The notes under the pieces were generated by a model. It was not told the origin of the DNA. It did not search any database and saw only the letters and a program-made list of their open reading frames with translations. From Hyphobacterium sp. SN044 (GTDB taxonomy: Bacteria; Pseudomonadota; Alphaproteobacteria; Caulobacterales; Maricaulaceae), in NCBI RefSeq assembly GCF_021864465.1, contig NZ_JAKKUV010000004.1, forward strand, positions 124,001 to 188,000: DNA of 64,000 nt, read 5' to 3'. Shown piece after piece: positions 44,482 through 52,466 of this stretch. A program made the translations under genes and the position numbers. Position 1 is the first letter of the stretch, and each line of letters begins with the position of its first letter.

Positions 44482-45065
44482 GACGTGGCGAGGGCCTGGG
44501 CCAGGGCCTGAACGCCTTCGCGGCTGAGGAAATCCGCCAGCACCACGATGACGCCGGCTCCGGCCACGCGTTCCCATGGGCCTTTCAGAACCGCAAACGC
44601 GATCGCGAGATGCAGGGCCGTCAGGAAGGCCGGGTAGAAGATCAGGAAGAAGATGCCGAGGAAGGTCTGGTCGGTGATTCCGGCGACGGCACTCGCTGCG
44701 ATGAGCATGACAAGGATGGTCTGCGCCAGAACCGACCAGTTCCGCACGGTCAGCCAGGCGGCGAAATGCTGCTTCGTGCCCGTGACGGATACCGCGATGG
44801 CGGCGACCAGCGGGAAGACGAGCCAGAGCCTGGCGAGATCGACAAGGTAATACCAGAAGGGCAGATCGATCTGGGCCGCTGCTGTCAGACGGGCGAAGAA
44901 GGCCTGCATCAGAACGTAGACCGGCAGACCGATCAGGATGGCGCCGAAGCTGCGGTAGAGGCCCGCCTCGGTGAGGTTGAAGCGTTCGTGCCAGTCCGGG
45001 CGGAACAGGAGGATGCGGCCGATCCCGGCCATGGCGAAGGCGGCTTCGGCGAGGAGGCGGATCAT
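44469..45065 (-). CDS. Multi-pass inner-membrane protein coupled to dapE
   Basis: 198 residues with about five or six hydrophobic helices ([69 protein letters not shown]). The ATG at 45065 overlaps the dapE stop (ATGA), so it is translationally coupled to dapE. No transporter signature was recognised. The same dapE-membrane protein pairing in related genomes would be worth checking. Confidence 0.72.
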   Translation of the reverse strand: MIRLLAEAAFAMAGIGRILLFRPDWHERFNLTEAGLYRSFGAILIGLPVYVLMQAFFARLTAAAQIDLPFWYYLVDLARLWLVFPLVAAIAVSVTGTKQHFAAWLTVRNWSVLAQTILVMLIAASAVAGITDQTFLGIFFLIFYPAFLTALHLAIAFAVLKGPWERVAGAGVIVVLADFLSREGVQALAQALATSQAS

Positions 45066-46237
45066 GCCTTGCCTCCGCGCAGATAGCCCTCCAGCAGGCG
45101 CGTATAGATTCGCGTCAGCGTCTCGACATCGGCGACCGGAACGCGCTCGTCGACCTGGTGCATGGTCGCGCCGACGAGGCCGAACTCGCACACTGCTGCA
45201 TAGTCCTTGATGAAGCGGGCATCCGACGTTCCGCCGCCGGTCGTGCGCGCCGGGCGATGCCCGGTCTCGGCCTCGACCGCGTCGGACAACAGGTCGGTGA
45301 ACCAGTCCGGCGTCGACAGGAAGGCGTCGCCCGTGACTTTCAGGTCGAGCGCGATCTGACCGCGCCAGCCGAGCCCGGCGGCCTTGGCCTCGTCTTCGAT
45401 CCAGCGTTTCAGATCGTCGCCCTTGTGAGCCGTGTTGAAGCGGATGTTGAACTTCGCCGTCGCGGTCTCCGGGATCACGTTGTGCGCCGGATTGCCGACA
45501 TCGACGGAGGTGATTTCGAGATTGCTCGCCTGGAAATGCGGCGCGCCATTGTCGAGCGTGCGCGCCTTCAGCCGCGCGAGCAGATCCATCAGCACCGGGA
45601 TCGGATTCTCGGCCTTTTCCGGATAGGCGACATGGCCCTGCCGTCCGGTCACGGTGATGACGCCGTTGAGGCTGCCGCGGCGGCCGATCTTGATCGTGTC
45701 GCCGATCGTGTGCGGATTGGTCGGTTCGCCCACGATCACATGGTCGAAGCGTTCGCCTTCGGCGTGGAGCGCCTCAAGCAGCGGCTTGGTGCCGTTTATG
45801 GCCGGGCCTTCCTCGTCGCCGGTGATGATGAAGGCGATCGAGCCCCTGGCGTCACCGCCCGCCGTATCGAAGCGGGCAATGGCGGCGGTGAAGGCAGCGA
45901 TGGCCCCCTTCATGTCCGCCGCGCCGCGCCCCCACAGCATGTCGTCGCGTACGGTCGCCTCGAAGGGCGGGTTGGTCCAGGCGGCTTCCCGTCCGGCGGG
46001 GACGACGTCGGTATGGCCGGCAAAGGCGATCACCGGACGCGCCGTGCCGCGCCTGGCATAGAGATTGTCGACATCGCCGAAGGGATAGCGCCGGCAGGTA
46101 AAGCCGAGCGCTTCGAGCGCGGCCTGCAGCCGGTCGAGCGCGCCCTCGTCCTTCGGCGTCACGGACGGCGCGCGGATCAGCGCACGGGCGAGCGGGATCG
46201 GATCGGAAAGCTGCTCAATCGAATTCGACGACGACAT
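45062..46237 (-). CDS. dapE: Succinyl-diaminopimelate desuccinylase
   Basis: 391 residues, M20 family di-zinc enzyme. Ligand motifs: FAGHTDVVPAG, LWGRGAADMKGAIAAF, TGDEEGPAINGT with catalytic Glu, and the substrate-binding VGEPTNPHTIGDTIKIGRRG and GGGTSDARFIKDY. Produces LL-diaminopimelate for lysine and peptidoglycan. dapD of the same succinylase pathway lies 3 kb away on the same strand. The start overlaps the upstream gene by 23 bases. Confidence 0.95.
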   Translation of the reverse strand: MSSSNSIEQLSDPIPLARALIRAPSVTPKDEGALDRLQAALEALGFTCRRYPFGDVDNLYARRGTARPVIAFAGHTDVVPAGREAAWTNPPFEATVRDDMLWGRGAADMKGAIAAFTAAIARFDTAGGDARGSIAFIITGDEEGPAINGTKPLLEALHAEGERFDHVIVGEPTNPHTIGDTIKIGRRGSLNGVITVTGRQGHVAYPEKAENPIPVLMDLLARLKARTLDNGAPHFQASNLEITSVDVGNPAHNVIPETATAKFNIRFNTAHKGDDLKRWIEDEAKAAGLGWRGQIALDLKVTGDAFLSTPDWFTDLLSDAVEAETGHRPARTTGGGTSDARFIKDYAAVCEFGLVGATMHQVDERVPVADVETLTRIYTRLLEGYLRGGKA

Positions 46238-46733
46238 CCTTGCCGTACTCCAGTCCCGCCAGCGCGCACGCGGTCATTAACCGCTTGACCTTCTGATCCT
46301 TAGACAGGTTGAGGTCGACATACCATCCGTCGCACAGAATTTCCGGCACAAGCGTCGCGGCGAGGCCGGGTTTGCGCGGATAGAGCGCGGCATGGCTGCG
46401 CGCGACGATGCGGCGGGCGCCGGCCATCTCCCGGGAGAGGCGGGGCAGGAGGGAGGGATCGCGTTCGGCGAGCCAGATGAGGGCCTGCTTGTAGGCGGCC
46501 TTCTGACTGCCGGCGAGCCAGCGTCTCCCGTCCAGAAACACGGGGTAGTTGCCGGTTCGCCGCTCGCGCGCGGGACCGTTCGGGCGCGGTGATCCTGTGC
46601 CGGAGGACAGGGCTTCCCGGGCCGCCGCGCGCAGGGCGCGCTTGATAATGTCCAGCTGCTTCTCCTCCAGCGTCTGGCGCTGGGCCTCGATCAGCTGGTG
46701 GGTTTCCAGATCGATCTCGATGACGCGGGTCAT
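46215..46733 (-). CDS. Hypothetical protein upstream of dapE
   Basis: 172 residues, soluble and basic. It begins MTRVIEIDLETHQLIEAQRQ, then a helical region and WYVDLNLSKDQKVKRLMTAC near the C terminus. The 3' end overlaps dapE by 23 bases, implying coupling. Some features recall ribbon-helix-helix or DNA-binding N termini, but that is weak. No family assigned. Confidence 0.65.
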   Translation of the reverse strand: MTRVIEIDLETHQLIEAQRQTLEEKQLDIIKRALRAAAREALSSGTGSPRPNGPARERRTGNYPVFLDGRRWLAGSQKAAYKQALIWLAERDPSLLPRLSREMAGARRIVARSHAALYPRKPGLAATLVPEILCDGWYVDLNLSKDQKVKRLMTACALAGLEYGKDVVVEFD

Positions 46734-46831
46734 GGCGAGGTCCTCACGATCCTGTTCGCGCGAATGGGCCGATGCGCGGCGTGCGCTGGCTCAAGCCGCC
46801 TCCGAGTTGCGCGCCCCGATCTCGAGTGCCG

Positions 46832-46932
46832 GGTTCATCACGGCCGGGGTTCTGCACCGCCCGGGTTCATCACGGCCCGGGTTCATCACAGCCCACAGCC
46901 CCGGTTCATCACAGCCCGGGTTTTGCACACTG
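46832..46932. repeat. Minisatellite, 16-bp period, about 6 units
   Basis: Units starting at 46832, 46848, 46864, 46880 and, after a 7-base slip, 46903 and 46919. Consensus GGTTCATCACGGCCCG; units 2 and 6 are degenerate (GGTTCTGCACCGCCCG, GGTTTTGCACACTG). A period not divisible by three and stops in the frames argue against a coding repeat. Confidence 0.88.
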
Positions 46933-46943
46933 TGCCTCCGGAT

Positions 46944-46961
46944 GCCTTATAAGCCTTATAA
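46944..46961. repeat. 9-bp direct repeat GCCTTATAA x2
   Basis: GCCTTATAAGCCTTATAA, followed by GG, contains the overlapping palindrome CCTTATAAGG. AT-rich, it lies between the two minisatellites and could be a promoter or protein-binding site for one of the divergent genes. Confidence 0.6.
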
Positions 46962-46998
46962 GGTTATCGTAAAGTTCCGCAGAGGATCGTGTGACGTG

Positions 46999-47095
46999 GG
47001 TGGCAGTCCTGAGGCGGCAGTCCTGAGGCGGCGGTCGTGGGGCGGTGGTCGTGGGGCGGTGGTCGTCGGGCGGCAGGCGTGGGGCGGGGCGTGGG
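46999..47095. repeat. Minisatellite, 14-bp period, about 7 units
   Basis: Tandem units starting at 46999, 47013, 47027, 47041, 47055, 47069 and 47083. The first two are GGYGGCAGTCCTGA, the following ones drift to GGCGGTGGTCGTGG. It fills the middle of the gap upstream of the cupin gene, 37 bases after the AT-rich direct repeat. No gene is seen in 46734-47211. Confidence 0.85.
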
Positions 47096-47211
47096 TCCTC
47101 AGCTATGAGCCGTGGGCGGGGCTTCGCGATGCGCCTCGGATCCTGGATGACCGGATATGGCGGGCGGCTAGGTTTCCAGTCTTGGAATTCCCCGGTTGAA
47201 AGAGCAACGCC

Positions 47212-47679
47212 ATGCCCCGTTCGAGTGTGAGCGACGTCGAGGTGAAATCCGGATCGAGCTATCCCGTGCCCTATGACCAGCCTTGCAAGGCGCGCGAGTG
47301 GCAGGGTCTGGCCGAGGCCGCCGGGCTGACCCAATTCGGCGTGAATCTGGTACGGCTGAAGCCGGGTGTATGGTCGTCGCAGCGGCACTGGCACAGCCAC
47401 GAGGACGAGTTCGTCTATCTCGTCGAGGGCGAGGTTGTGCTGGTGACCGATGCGGGCGAGGAGACGATGCGGCCGGGTGATTTCGCCGGCTTTCCGGCCG
47501 GCTCGGGAGATGGTCACCACCTGATCAATCGCTCGGACCGGGATGCGGTCTTCCTCGTCGTCGGTTCAAGCCGCGAGGCGGAGGACGCGGTGCATTATTC
47601 CGATGTGGACATGCACCTGCCCAACACGCCGGGCGATGGCCGCATCGCCTTTACCCGCAAGGACGGCACGCCTTACTGA
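47212..47679 (+). CDS. Cupin domain-containing protein
   Basis: 155 residues. Cupin motif 1 is seen as RHWHSHEDEFVYLVEGEVVL (metal-binding HxH and E) and motif 2 near PGDFAGFPAGSGDGHHLINR. A single-domain cupin, possibly a metal-dependent isomerase or dioxygenase, or a ligand-binding protein; sequence does not decide. Divergent from the dapE-linked gene across the minisatellites. Confidence 0.88.
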   Translation: MPRSSVSDVEVKSGSSYPVPYDQPCKAREWQGLAEAAGLTQFGVNLVRLKPGVWSSQRHWHSHEDEFVYLVEGEVVLVTDAGEETMRPGDFAGFPAGSGDGHHLINRSDRDAVFLVVGSSREAEDAVHYSDVDMHLPNTPGDGRIAFTRKDGTPY

Positions 47680-47879
47680 CGATCGCCGCCGCGAGCGGTG
47701 TTGACCTTGGTCATGAACCAGATCGTCGAGACGAGACCCATGGCGAGGACGTAGACGACGGCGGCCCACTGGATGACCGTGTCCGACCAGAAATTGTCGG
47801 CGATCAGGATGGCGGAGACGAAGAATATGGCCATCAGGATCTGGAAGAGCGCGAAGCGGATGCCGGATGCGCGGTTCAT
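47673..47879 (-). CDS. Small two-helix membrane protein downstream of the sdpI-like gene
   Basis: 68 residues with two hydrophobic segments (IRFALFQILMAIFFVSAILI and VIQWAAVVYVLAMGLVSTIW). GGAGG sits eight bases before its ATG and the gap to the upstream gene is three bases, so it is very likely third in the sdpR/sdpI-like operon. It overlaps the cupin gene by 7 bases at the 3' ends. Confidence 0.72.
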   Translation of the reverse strand: MNRASGIRFALFQILMAIFFVSAILIADNFWSDTVIQWAAVVYVLAMGLVSTIWFMTKVNTARGGDRQ

Positions 47880-47882
47880 GGA

Positions 47883-48470
47883 TCAGTCCTCCTGTGTCTG
47901 CTGACGGCCGCCCGCGACCCAGAACCAGGCGAAGACGGCGGAGATGAAGGCGAGCATGCCGAAGGCCCCGGTCGCCAGCGTCACATAGCCGAGCGGGACG
48001 GCGAGCGCCGCGACGGCAAAGGCCAGCCCGCACAGCACGAAGATTCGGCCGGTGAGGCGTTCCGCGGCGGCGCGGCGTGCCGGATCCCGGCCTTGTGCCG
48101 CGATCGGAAGCACGGTCTTCGGCAGATAATTGCCGGTGATGGCGAGGATCAGGCCGATCCCGACCAGTGTCGCACGCTTGTCCGCGCCTTCGGCCAGGCC
48201 GAACTCGTTGGCGAAGGCAAAAGCGAGCGCCAGCGAGAGCAGTCCGAGACCGAGGAAGAGGCTGCGGCGCAGATTGCGGTCACGCTCCCGTGCGGCATCG
48301 CTGGTCCCGTCGAGAAAGAAGGCGTTGACGGCCAGGGCGATCAGCGCGGCGGCCAGCACGCCGGCCCAGACCGGCATGTTCGCCGGGTCGGCGGCCCAGT
48401 TGAGCCCGGACAGGGTCGCGGCCAAAAGTCCCACGGCGAAGACGGGAAAGCGGCTTGCGGTGCGGGTCAT
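47883..48470 (-). CDS. SdpI-like membrane protein
   Basis: 195 residues with five or six hydrophobic helices. The segment LVGIGLILAITGNYLPKTVL carries the GNYLPK signature I recall for the SdpI family, where B. subtilis SdpI protects against the SdpC toxin and controls the SdpR repressor. The ATG at 48470 overlaps the stop of the upstream SdpR-like gene (ATGA). No SdpC-like toxin gene is visible nearby, so an immunity role is unproven. Confidence 0.72.
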   Translation of the reverse strand: MTRTASRFPVFAVGLLAATLSGLNWAADPANMPVWAGVLAAALIALAVNAFFLDGTSDAARERDRNLRRSLFLGLGLLSLALAFAFANEFGLAEGADKRATLVGIGLILAITGNYLPKTVLPIAAQGRDPARRAAAERLTGRIFVLCGLAFAVAALAVPLGYVTLATGAFGMLAFISAVFAWFWVAGGRQQTQED

Positions 48471-48781
48471 TCCGTCACCTCCTTGTCTGCGGGGGGAGGC
48501 GGCGGCGATGCGCCTTCCTTCAACTCCCACCCGAACATCGATGCGAAGCCGAGAAGCGCATCTTCCAGCACCGACATCTTGATCTGGTAGATCACGGTCT
48601 TGCCCTGTTTCTCCGAGGCGACGAGATCGGCCTCGCGGAGCACCGCGAAATGTGCCGACATGGTCGGTTTCGACACGTCAAAATGCGCGGCGATCTCGCC
48701 CGCGCTCATCGGGCGCTGGCGCAGCAGCTCCAGCACCTTGCGGCGGGTCGGATCGGAGAGGGCCTTGAAAACCGTGCTCAT
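48467..48781 (-). CDS. ArsR-family repressor, SdpR-like
   Basis: 104 residues. The N terminus VFKALSDPTRRKVLELLRQR and winged-helix region MSAGEIAAHFDVSKPTMSAH followed by FAVLREADLV match the SdpR autorepressor branch of the ArsR family. The metal-binding cysteine cluster of ArsR/SmtB sensors is absent. The C terminus is proline-rich. A near-perfect palindrome lies just before its start codon, pointing to autorepression. Confidence 0.88.
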   Translation of the reverse strand: MSTVFKALSDPTRRKVLELLRQRPMSAGEIAAHFDVSKPTMSAHFAVLREADLVASEKQGKTVIYQIKMSVLEDALLGFASMFGWELKEGASPPPPPADKEVTE

Positions 48782-48784
48782 GCA

Positions 48785-48806
48785 TCGACGATTAGCTAAT
48801 CATCGA
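48785..48806. promoter_or_regulatory. Probable operator of the SdpR-like repressor
   Basis: The 22 bases read TCGACGATTAGCTAAT then CATCGA, an inverted repeat with a single mismatched pair centred on AGCT. It ends three bases upstream of the start codon (48781), where a bound repressor would block transcription or translation. It is AT-rich against a GC-rich background. Confidence 0.72.
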
Positions 48807-48859
48807 AATGATGTCAAGAACGATTCGATATCTGGCTAAATGACAAGGTCAGGGGTTTC

Positions 48860-48996
48860 GCCCTCCCCCTTGAGGGGAGGGCCGGGAGGCTGTGCGTCAG
48901 CCAGCCGACCGGGGTGGGGGTAATTGCACACTCACCCCACCCCGCTCCCGTCTTGCTGGCGCAAGCCGCTCGCGTCCCTCCCCTTCAAGGGGAGGG
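48860..48996. repeat. Inverted pair of REP-like elements (forms A then B)
   Basis: Form A (48860-48920) and form B (48932-48996) flank an 11-base AT-rich spacer (taattgcacac). The order is opposite to that at 22421-22553, where B precedes A. The pair could fold as one long hairpin of about 60 base pairs with mismatches. Confidence 0.8.
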
Positions 48997-49049
48997 TTGG
49001 AACTGCAGCGCCCCCTGCGTAGGAAGGGATGCAGATTGACGGCTATTCT

Positions 49050-49076
49050 GGGTTCCTGCCTTCGCAGGAACCCCGG
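49050..49076. repeat. Short palindromic repeat (gttcctgccttcgcaggaac type)
   Basis: GGGTTCCTGC-CTTC-GCAGGAACCCC hairpin of nine or ten base pairs, family of 1842 and 22714. Confidence 0.65.
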
Positions 49077-49097
49077 ACTTCGGGATTCTTTAATTCT

Positions 49098-49195
49098 GAC
49101 GCTCCCCGGTTTCGGGGTCCCCGCCTCTGCGGGGAAAACGAAGACCGGGGTCCAATTGGATCCCGGCTCGCCCTGACGGGCGTCCGGGAAACGTC
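49098..49195. repeat. Composite palindromic element with inverted ends, copy 3
   Basis: Same terminal sequences as copies 1 and 2 (GACGCTCCCCGG ... CCGGGAAACGTC). Its first loop is replaced by GGGTCCCCGCCTCTGCGGGG, a short hairpin related to the repeat at 1842, so one repeat is nested in another. Confidence 0.75.
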
Positions 49196-49213
49196 GCACA
49201 GTTTCTGAACGCT

Positions 49214-49247
49214 CACGCCAGCCCTCTCCCTGAAGGGAGAGGGAGTG
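49214..49247. repeat. REP-like palindrome next to dapD
   Basis: CGCCAGCCCTCTCCCTGAAGGGAGAGGGAG; stem CCCTCTCCCT / AGGGAGAGGG. Same core as 57831, 57913 and 58320. It lies just after the dapD stop codon and might influence its mRNA end. Confidence 0.7.
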
Positions 49248-49255
49248 ATGGAGCT

Positions 49256-50086
49256 TCACCCCCGCAGCAGTTCGTTGACCGCCGTCTTGGCGCGGGTCTT
49301 CTCGTCGACGCGCTTGATGATCACGGCGCAATTCAGCGACGGGCCGCCCTTCGGGTCGGGCAGGCTGCCGGGCACGATGACGGCATAGGGCGGGACCTCG
49401 CCATAGGTGATCTCGCCGGTCGAACGGTCGACGATCTTCGTGGAGGCGGAGATGAAGACGCCCATGGCCAGCACCGCGCCCTCGCGGACGATGACGCCCT
49501 CAACCACTTCAGAGCGCGCGCCGATGAAGGCGCCGTCCTCGATGATGGTCGGATTGGCCTGCAGCGGTTCAAGGACCCCGCCGATGCCCGCTCCCGCGGA
49601 GACGTGGACATTCTTCCCGATCTGCGCGCACGAGCCGATCGAGGCCCAGGTGTCGATCATCGCGCCTTCGCCGACATGGGCGCCGATATTGACGTAGGAC
49701 GGCATCAGCACTGCGCCCGGCGCGATATAGGCGCCGCGGCGGACCGCGCAGGGCGGCACGGCGCGGAAGCCGGCGGCCTTGAACTCGGCCTCGGTCCAGC
49801 CCTCGAATTTCGAGGGGACCTTGTCCCACCACACACCGCCGCCAGGTCCACCCTCGATGATCCCCATCGGGTTGAGACGGAAGGACAGCAGCACTGCCTT
49901 CTTCAGCCATTGATGCACGGTCCACGACCCGTCGGCTTCGCGCGAGGCGACGCGGGCCTCGCCGCTGTCGAGCTGACCGAGCGCATGTTCGACCGCGGCG
50001 CGCAGCTCGGTGTCATTCGCGTCGATCGCGTCGCGATTGTCCCAGGCGGTCTCGATGACGGTCTTCAGCTCGGTCATGGCATTCAT
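49256..50086 (-). CDS. dapD: 2,3,4,5-tetrahydropyridine-2,6-dicarboxylate N-succinyltransferase
   Basis: 276 residues. Left-handed beta-helix hexapeptide repeats in the C-terminal two-thirds ([40 protein letters not shown]), preceded by the family N terminus ([20 protein letters not shown]). Uses succinyl-CoA in the lysine/mDAP pathway shared with dapE. ATG 50086 overlaps the stop of the upstream gene (ATGA); ATG 50077 is an alternative. Confidence 0.96.
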   Translation of the reverse strand: MNAMTELKTVIETAWDNRDAIDANDTELRAAVEHALGQLDSGEARVASREADGSWTVHQWLKKAVLLSFRLNPMGIIEGGPGGGVWWDKVPSKFEGWTEAEFKAAGFRAVPPCAVRRGAYIAPGAVLMPSYVNIGAHVGEGAMIDTWASIGSCAQIGKNVHVSAGAGIGGVLEPLQANPTIIEDGAFIGARSEVVEGVIVREGAVLAMGVFISASTKIVDRSTGEITYGEVPPYAVIVPGSLPDPKGGPSLNCAVIIKRVDEKTRAKTAVNELLRG

Positions 50087-50787
50087 TTCGCGGCGATATG
50101 GTTGGCGGTGCGCACCTGTCCGAGGAAGGTTCTCAGGCAGTCGGTGGCGTGATGGACGTGACCCGGATGGTGGCCGGGCTCGGCGCACTCCTCGTCGCGC
50201 GGGCCGGGCTTCGGCCAGACGAGGATGGTCGTCCAGCCGAGCTCGTGCGCGGTCTTCAGATTGCGCACGGAGTCCTCGAACAGGGTCGCCTCGGCCGGGC
50301 GGATGGAAAACCGGTCGGTGAAGCGGTCGAAGCCGGCGCGATGGGGTTTCGGGTTGAAACCGGCGGCCTCGACATCGAACAGGTCATCGAAGCAATGGCT
50401 GATCCCCAGACGGTCGCAGACGCGCTCGGCATGCTTCAGCGAGCCATTGGTGTAGACGAGACGGCGTCCGGGCAGGGCCTCGATCCGGGCGGCCAGTTCG
50501 GGGTCCGGCGTGATGACGTCGAGATCGATGTCGTGGACGAAGTCGAGGAAATCGCGCGCATCGGTGACCTGGCCATTGGCCATCAGACCGTTCAGCGTCG
50601 TGCCGTTTTCGCGCCAGTAGCGCTTTTGCACCTCGCGCGCCTGGTCGCGGGGCAGGTCCAGCAGCTTTGCGACATAGTCGGTCATCAGCCGGTCGACCTG
50701 CGTCATCACCTCCGCGTCGGACGGGTAGAGCGTATTGTCGAGATCGAAGACCCAGGTCGAGATGTGGCTGAGATCGGGACCGGTCAC
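50083..50787 (-). CDS. HAD-superfamily pyrimidine 5'-nucleotidase
   Basis: 234 residues. HAD motif I is [11 protein letters not shown]; motif II is [10 protein letters not shown]; motif III and IV regions are NPKPHRAGF and [19 protein letters not shown]. The layout matches the SDT1/YjjG-like pyrimidine 5'-nucleotidase group. The GTG at 50787, with AGGAG eight bases upstream and overlap with the upstream TGA (GTGA), is the chosen start. Often found next to dapD in alphaproteobacteria, as I recall. Confidence 0.85.
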   Translation of the reverse strand: MTGPDLSHISTWVFDLDNTLYPSDAEVMTQVDRLMTDYVAKLLDLPRDQAREVQKRYWRENGTTLNGLMANGQVTDARDFLDFVHDIDLDVITPDPELAARIEALPGRRLVYTNGSLKHAERVCDRLGISHCFDDLFDVEAAGFNPKPHRAGFDRFTDRFSIRPAEATLFEDSVRNLKTAHELGWTTILVWPKPGPRDEECAEPGHHPGHVHHATDCLRTFLGQVRTANHIAAK

Positions 50788-51812
50788 TCGGTTTCTCCTC
50801 CGCCCGCAGGTGTGTGGTCGGGCATTTCGACTGCAGGCGTGAAATTCGCATTTGTCAGTGTCACGGTGGACAAGCCTTCGACCGGTTCGGCGATCCGCGC
50901 AAATCCGGCGGTGGCATAGCCTCGCGACGCGCAATCGGCGCGGCCCTCGGCGGTGAAGCGCGACGGCGCGTAGCAGAAGCTTTCCGTGCCGCCGACCAGC
51001 GGGCGGCGGGTCTCGCCCAGAAGCTCGGCATAGAACCAGATATCGGTCGAGGTCAGCCGCGCGGCAATGGCGCGGGTGCAGGAGCCGGGTTCGAGCCGCC
51101 ACCAGCCGCGCGATTCCCAGATGTCGCCGCGCTGGCGGGCGATGGCGATGGCGGCACGTTCCTCCGTGTCGTTGCAGACCCGCAGGCCGAGGCGCGTGTT
51201 GCGGTTGATCGCGGCAGCCTCGATCGCGTCGATCAGTTCGGCGCGGTCGGGCGTGCGCGGCAGGCCGGCATCGCGCACGAAATTTGCGATCGCGCGGTAG
51301 GTGCGCTGGCCCTCGACGCCGTCAATGCTGCGGATGTCGTAGCCAGCGGCCTGCAACAGGCGCTGGGTTCCGGCTTCCTGAGCCCGGTCGCCGAAATCGG
51401 CCGGTTCGATCAGGACGGCGCGCTGGCGGTGCTCGCCCTCCAGCAGCATGAAGCCGCGGCGTTCGAGTCCGAGCGGCTCGCAGTCGGTGATGCCCTCGAC
51501 CGCGAAGTCGGACGGGCCGACACACAGATTGATCGGGCCGCGCCACTCGCGCACGCCTTCGAGATAGGCGGCGCTCGAACGGGCATAGAGCAGAAGCGGA
51601 TCGTCGCTGTCCGGATCGATCTCCGGACCGGTTTCGACGCATTCGCCGGGGCGGAGGCGCGTCCAGCCCTCGACGAGGATGCGATTGTCCTCGCGCCAGG
51701 CCAGCGCGGCCTGGGCGATATAGCTCGTCTCGTTGCACAACTCGGCCCCCTCGGCGCGCGCGAGAGGCAGGAGGAAGGCGGCGAGAGCGGCGGCAAGCAG
51801 GACGCGGATCAT
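50784..51812 (-). CDS. Exported protein with two DUF1036-like domains
   Basis: 342 residues with signal peptide (MIRVLLAAALAAFLLPLARA). Two homologous halves carry the DUF1036 pattern: residues 20-110 (LCNETSYIAQAALAWRE, GWTRLRPGECVETG) and 215-310 (RVCNDTEERAAIAIARQRGD, ESRGWWRLEPGSCTRAI). The linker holds a peptidoglycan-binding-like helical segment (LLQAAGYDIRSIDGVEGQRT). The function of DUF1036 is unknown; periplasmic location is expected. Confidence 0.78.
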   Translation of the reverse strand: MIRVLLAAALAAFLLPLARAEGAELCNETSYIAQAALAWREDNRILVEGWTRLRPGECVETGPEIDPDSDDPLLLYARSSAAYLEGVREWRGPINLCVGPSDFAVEGITDCEPLGLERRGFMLLEGEHRQRAVLIEPADFGDRAQEAGTQRLLQAAGYDIRSIDGVEGQRTYRAIANFVRDAGLPRTPDRAELIDAIEAAAINRNTRLGLRVCNDTEERAAIAIARQRGDIWESRGWWRLEPGSCTRAIAARLTSTDIWFYAELLGETRRPLVGGTESFCYAPSRFTAEGRADCASRGYATAGFARIAEPVEGLSTVTLTNANFTPAVEMPDHTPAGGGETE

Positions 51813-51821
51813 GGCGCCAGT

Positions 51822-52466
51822 CTAACCGGTGAATTCGGGCGCCAAAGCGGCGACCGCATCACGGAGTTCATCGATCCCATCGCCCTTGGACGAGGAGGTG
51901 GCGATGATGACCGGGAAGGCGGCCGGGCGTTTCTCGATCTTCTTCGCGGTCGCAGCGATCACGGCTTCGACTTCGGCGGGCTTCAGCTTGTCGATCTTGG
52001 TCAGCACGATCTGATAGCTGACGGCGGCGATGTCGAAATCCTTCATCACCGCTTCGTCGCTGGACTTCAGCCCGTGGCGGGAATCGATCAGCAGGAAGAC
52101 GCGCTTCAGATTGGGCCGGCCGCGCAGGAAATCGGAGGTCAGGCGGGTCCAGCGCTCGGCGGCCTTCTTTGGCGCCTTGGCGAAGCCATAGCCCGGCAGG
52201 TCGACGAGGCGGATCACTCCGGCAAGGTCGAAGAAGTTCAGCTCGCGCGTGCGGCCCGGCTCACCGGAAGCGCGGGCCAGCTGGCGCTGGTTGGCGAGCG
52301 CGTTGATCAGGCTCGACTTGCCGACGTTCGACCGCCCGGCGAAGGCCGCTTCGGGCAGATCCGGCGGCGGCAGGCCGTCCATCGCGACGGCCCCGAGCAT
52401 GAAGGTGACGGGCCGCGCGAAGAGCTGGCGGCCACGACCCTCTTCGGGGGCGGCCGCCCCGGTCAG
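51822..52466 (-). CDS. engB: Ribosome-biogenesis GTP-binding protein EngB/YsxC, probable CTG start
   Basis: 214 residues if started at the CTG at 52466. GTPase motifs: G1 [15 protein letters not shown] (about residues 43-57), G3 DLPGYGFA, G4 LTKIDK, G5 SSSKG-like TSSSKGDG. The family N terminus ([20 protein letters not shown]) lies upstream of the first ATG (52400), and the only in-frame initiator that keeps it is CTG 52466. That CTG overlaps the yidC TGA (CTGA) and has GGAG exactly seven bases upstream. Essential for 50S assembly. Confidence 0.93.
   Translation of the reverse strand: MTGAAAPEEGRGRQLFARPVTFMLGAVAMDGLPPPDLPEAAFAGRSNVGKSSLINALANQRQLARASGEPGRTRELNFFDLAGVIRLVDLPGYGFAKAPKKAAERWTRLTSDFLRGRPNLKRVFLLIDSRHGLKSSDEAVMKDFDIAAVSYQIVLTKIDKLKPAEVEAVIAATAKKIEKRPAAFPVIIATSSSKGDGIDELRDAVAALAPEFTG

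Noticed and set aside
46549-47199. Open frames across the minisatellite gap upstream of the cupin gene
   Set aside because: Periods of 16 and 14 bases shift frame with each unit, and the frames overlap the real gene on the other strand.
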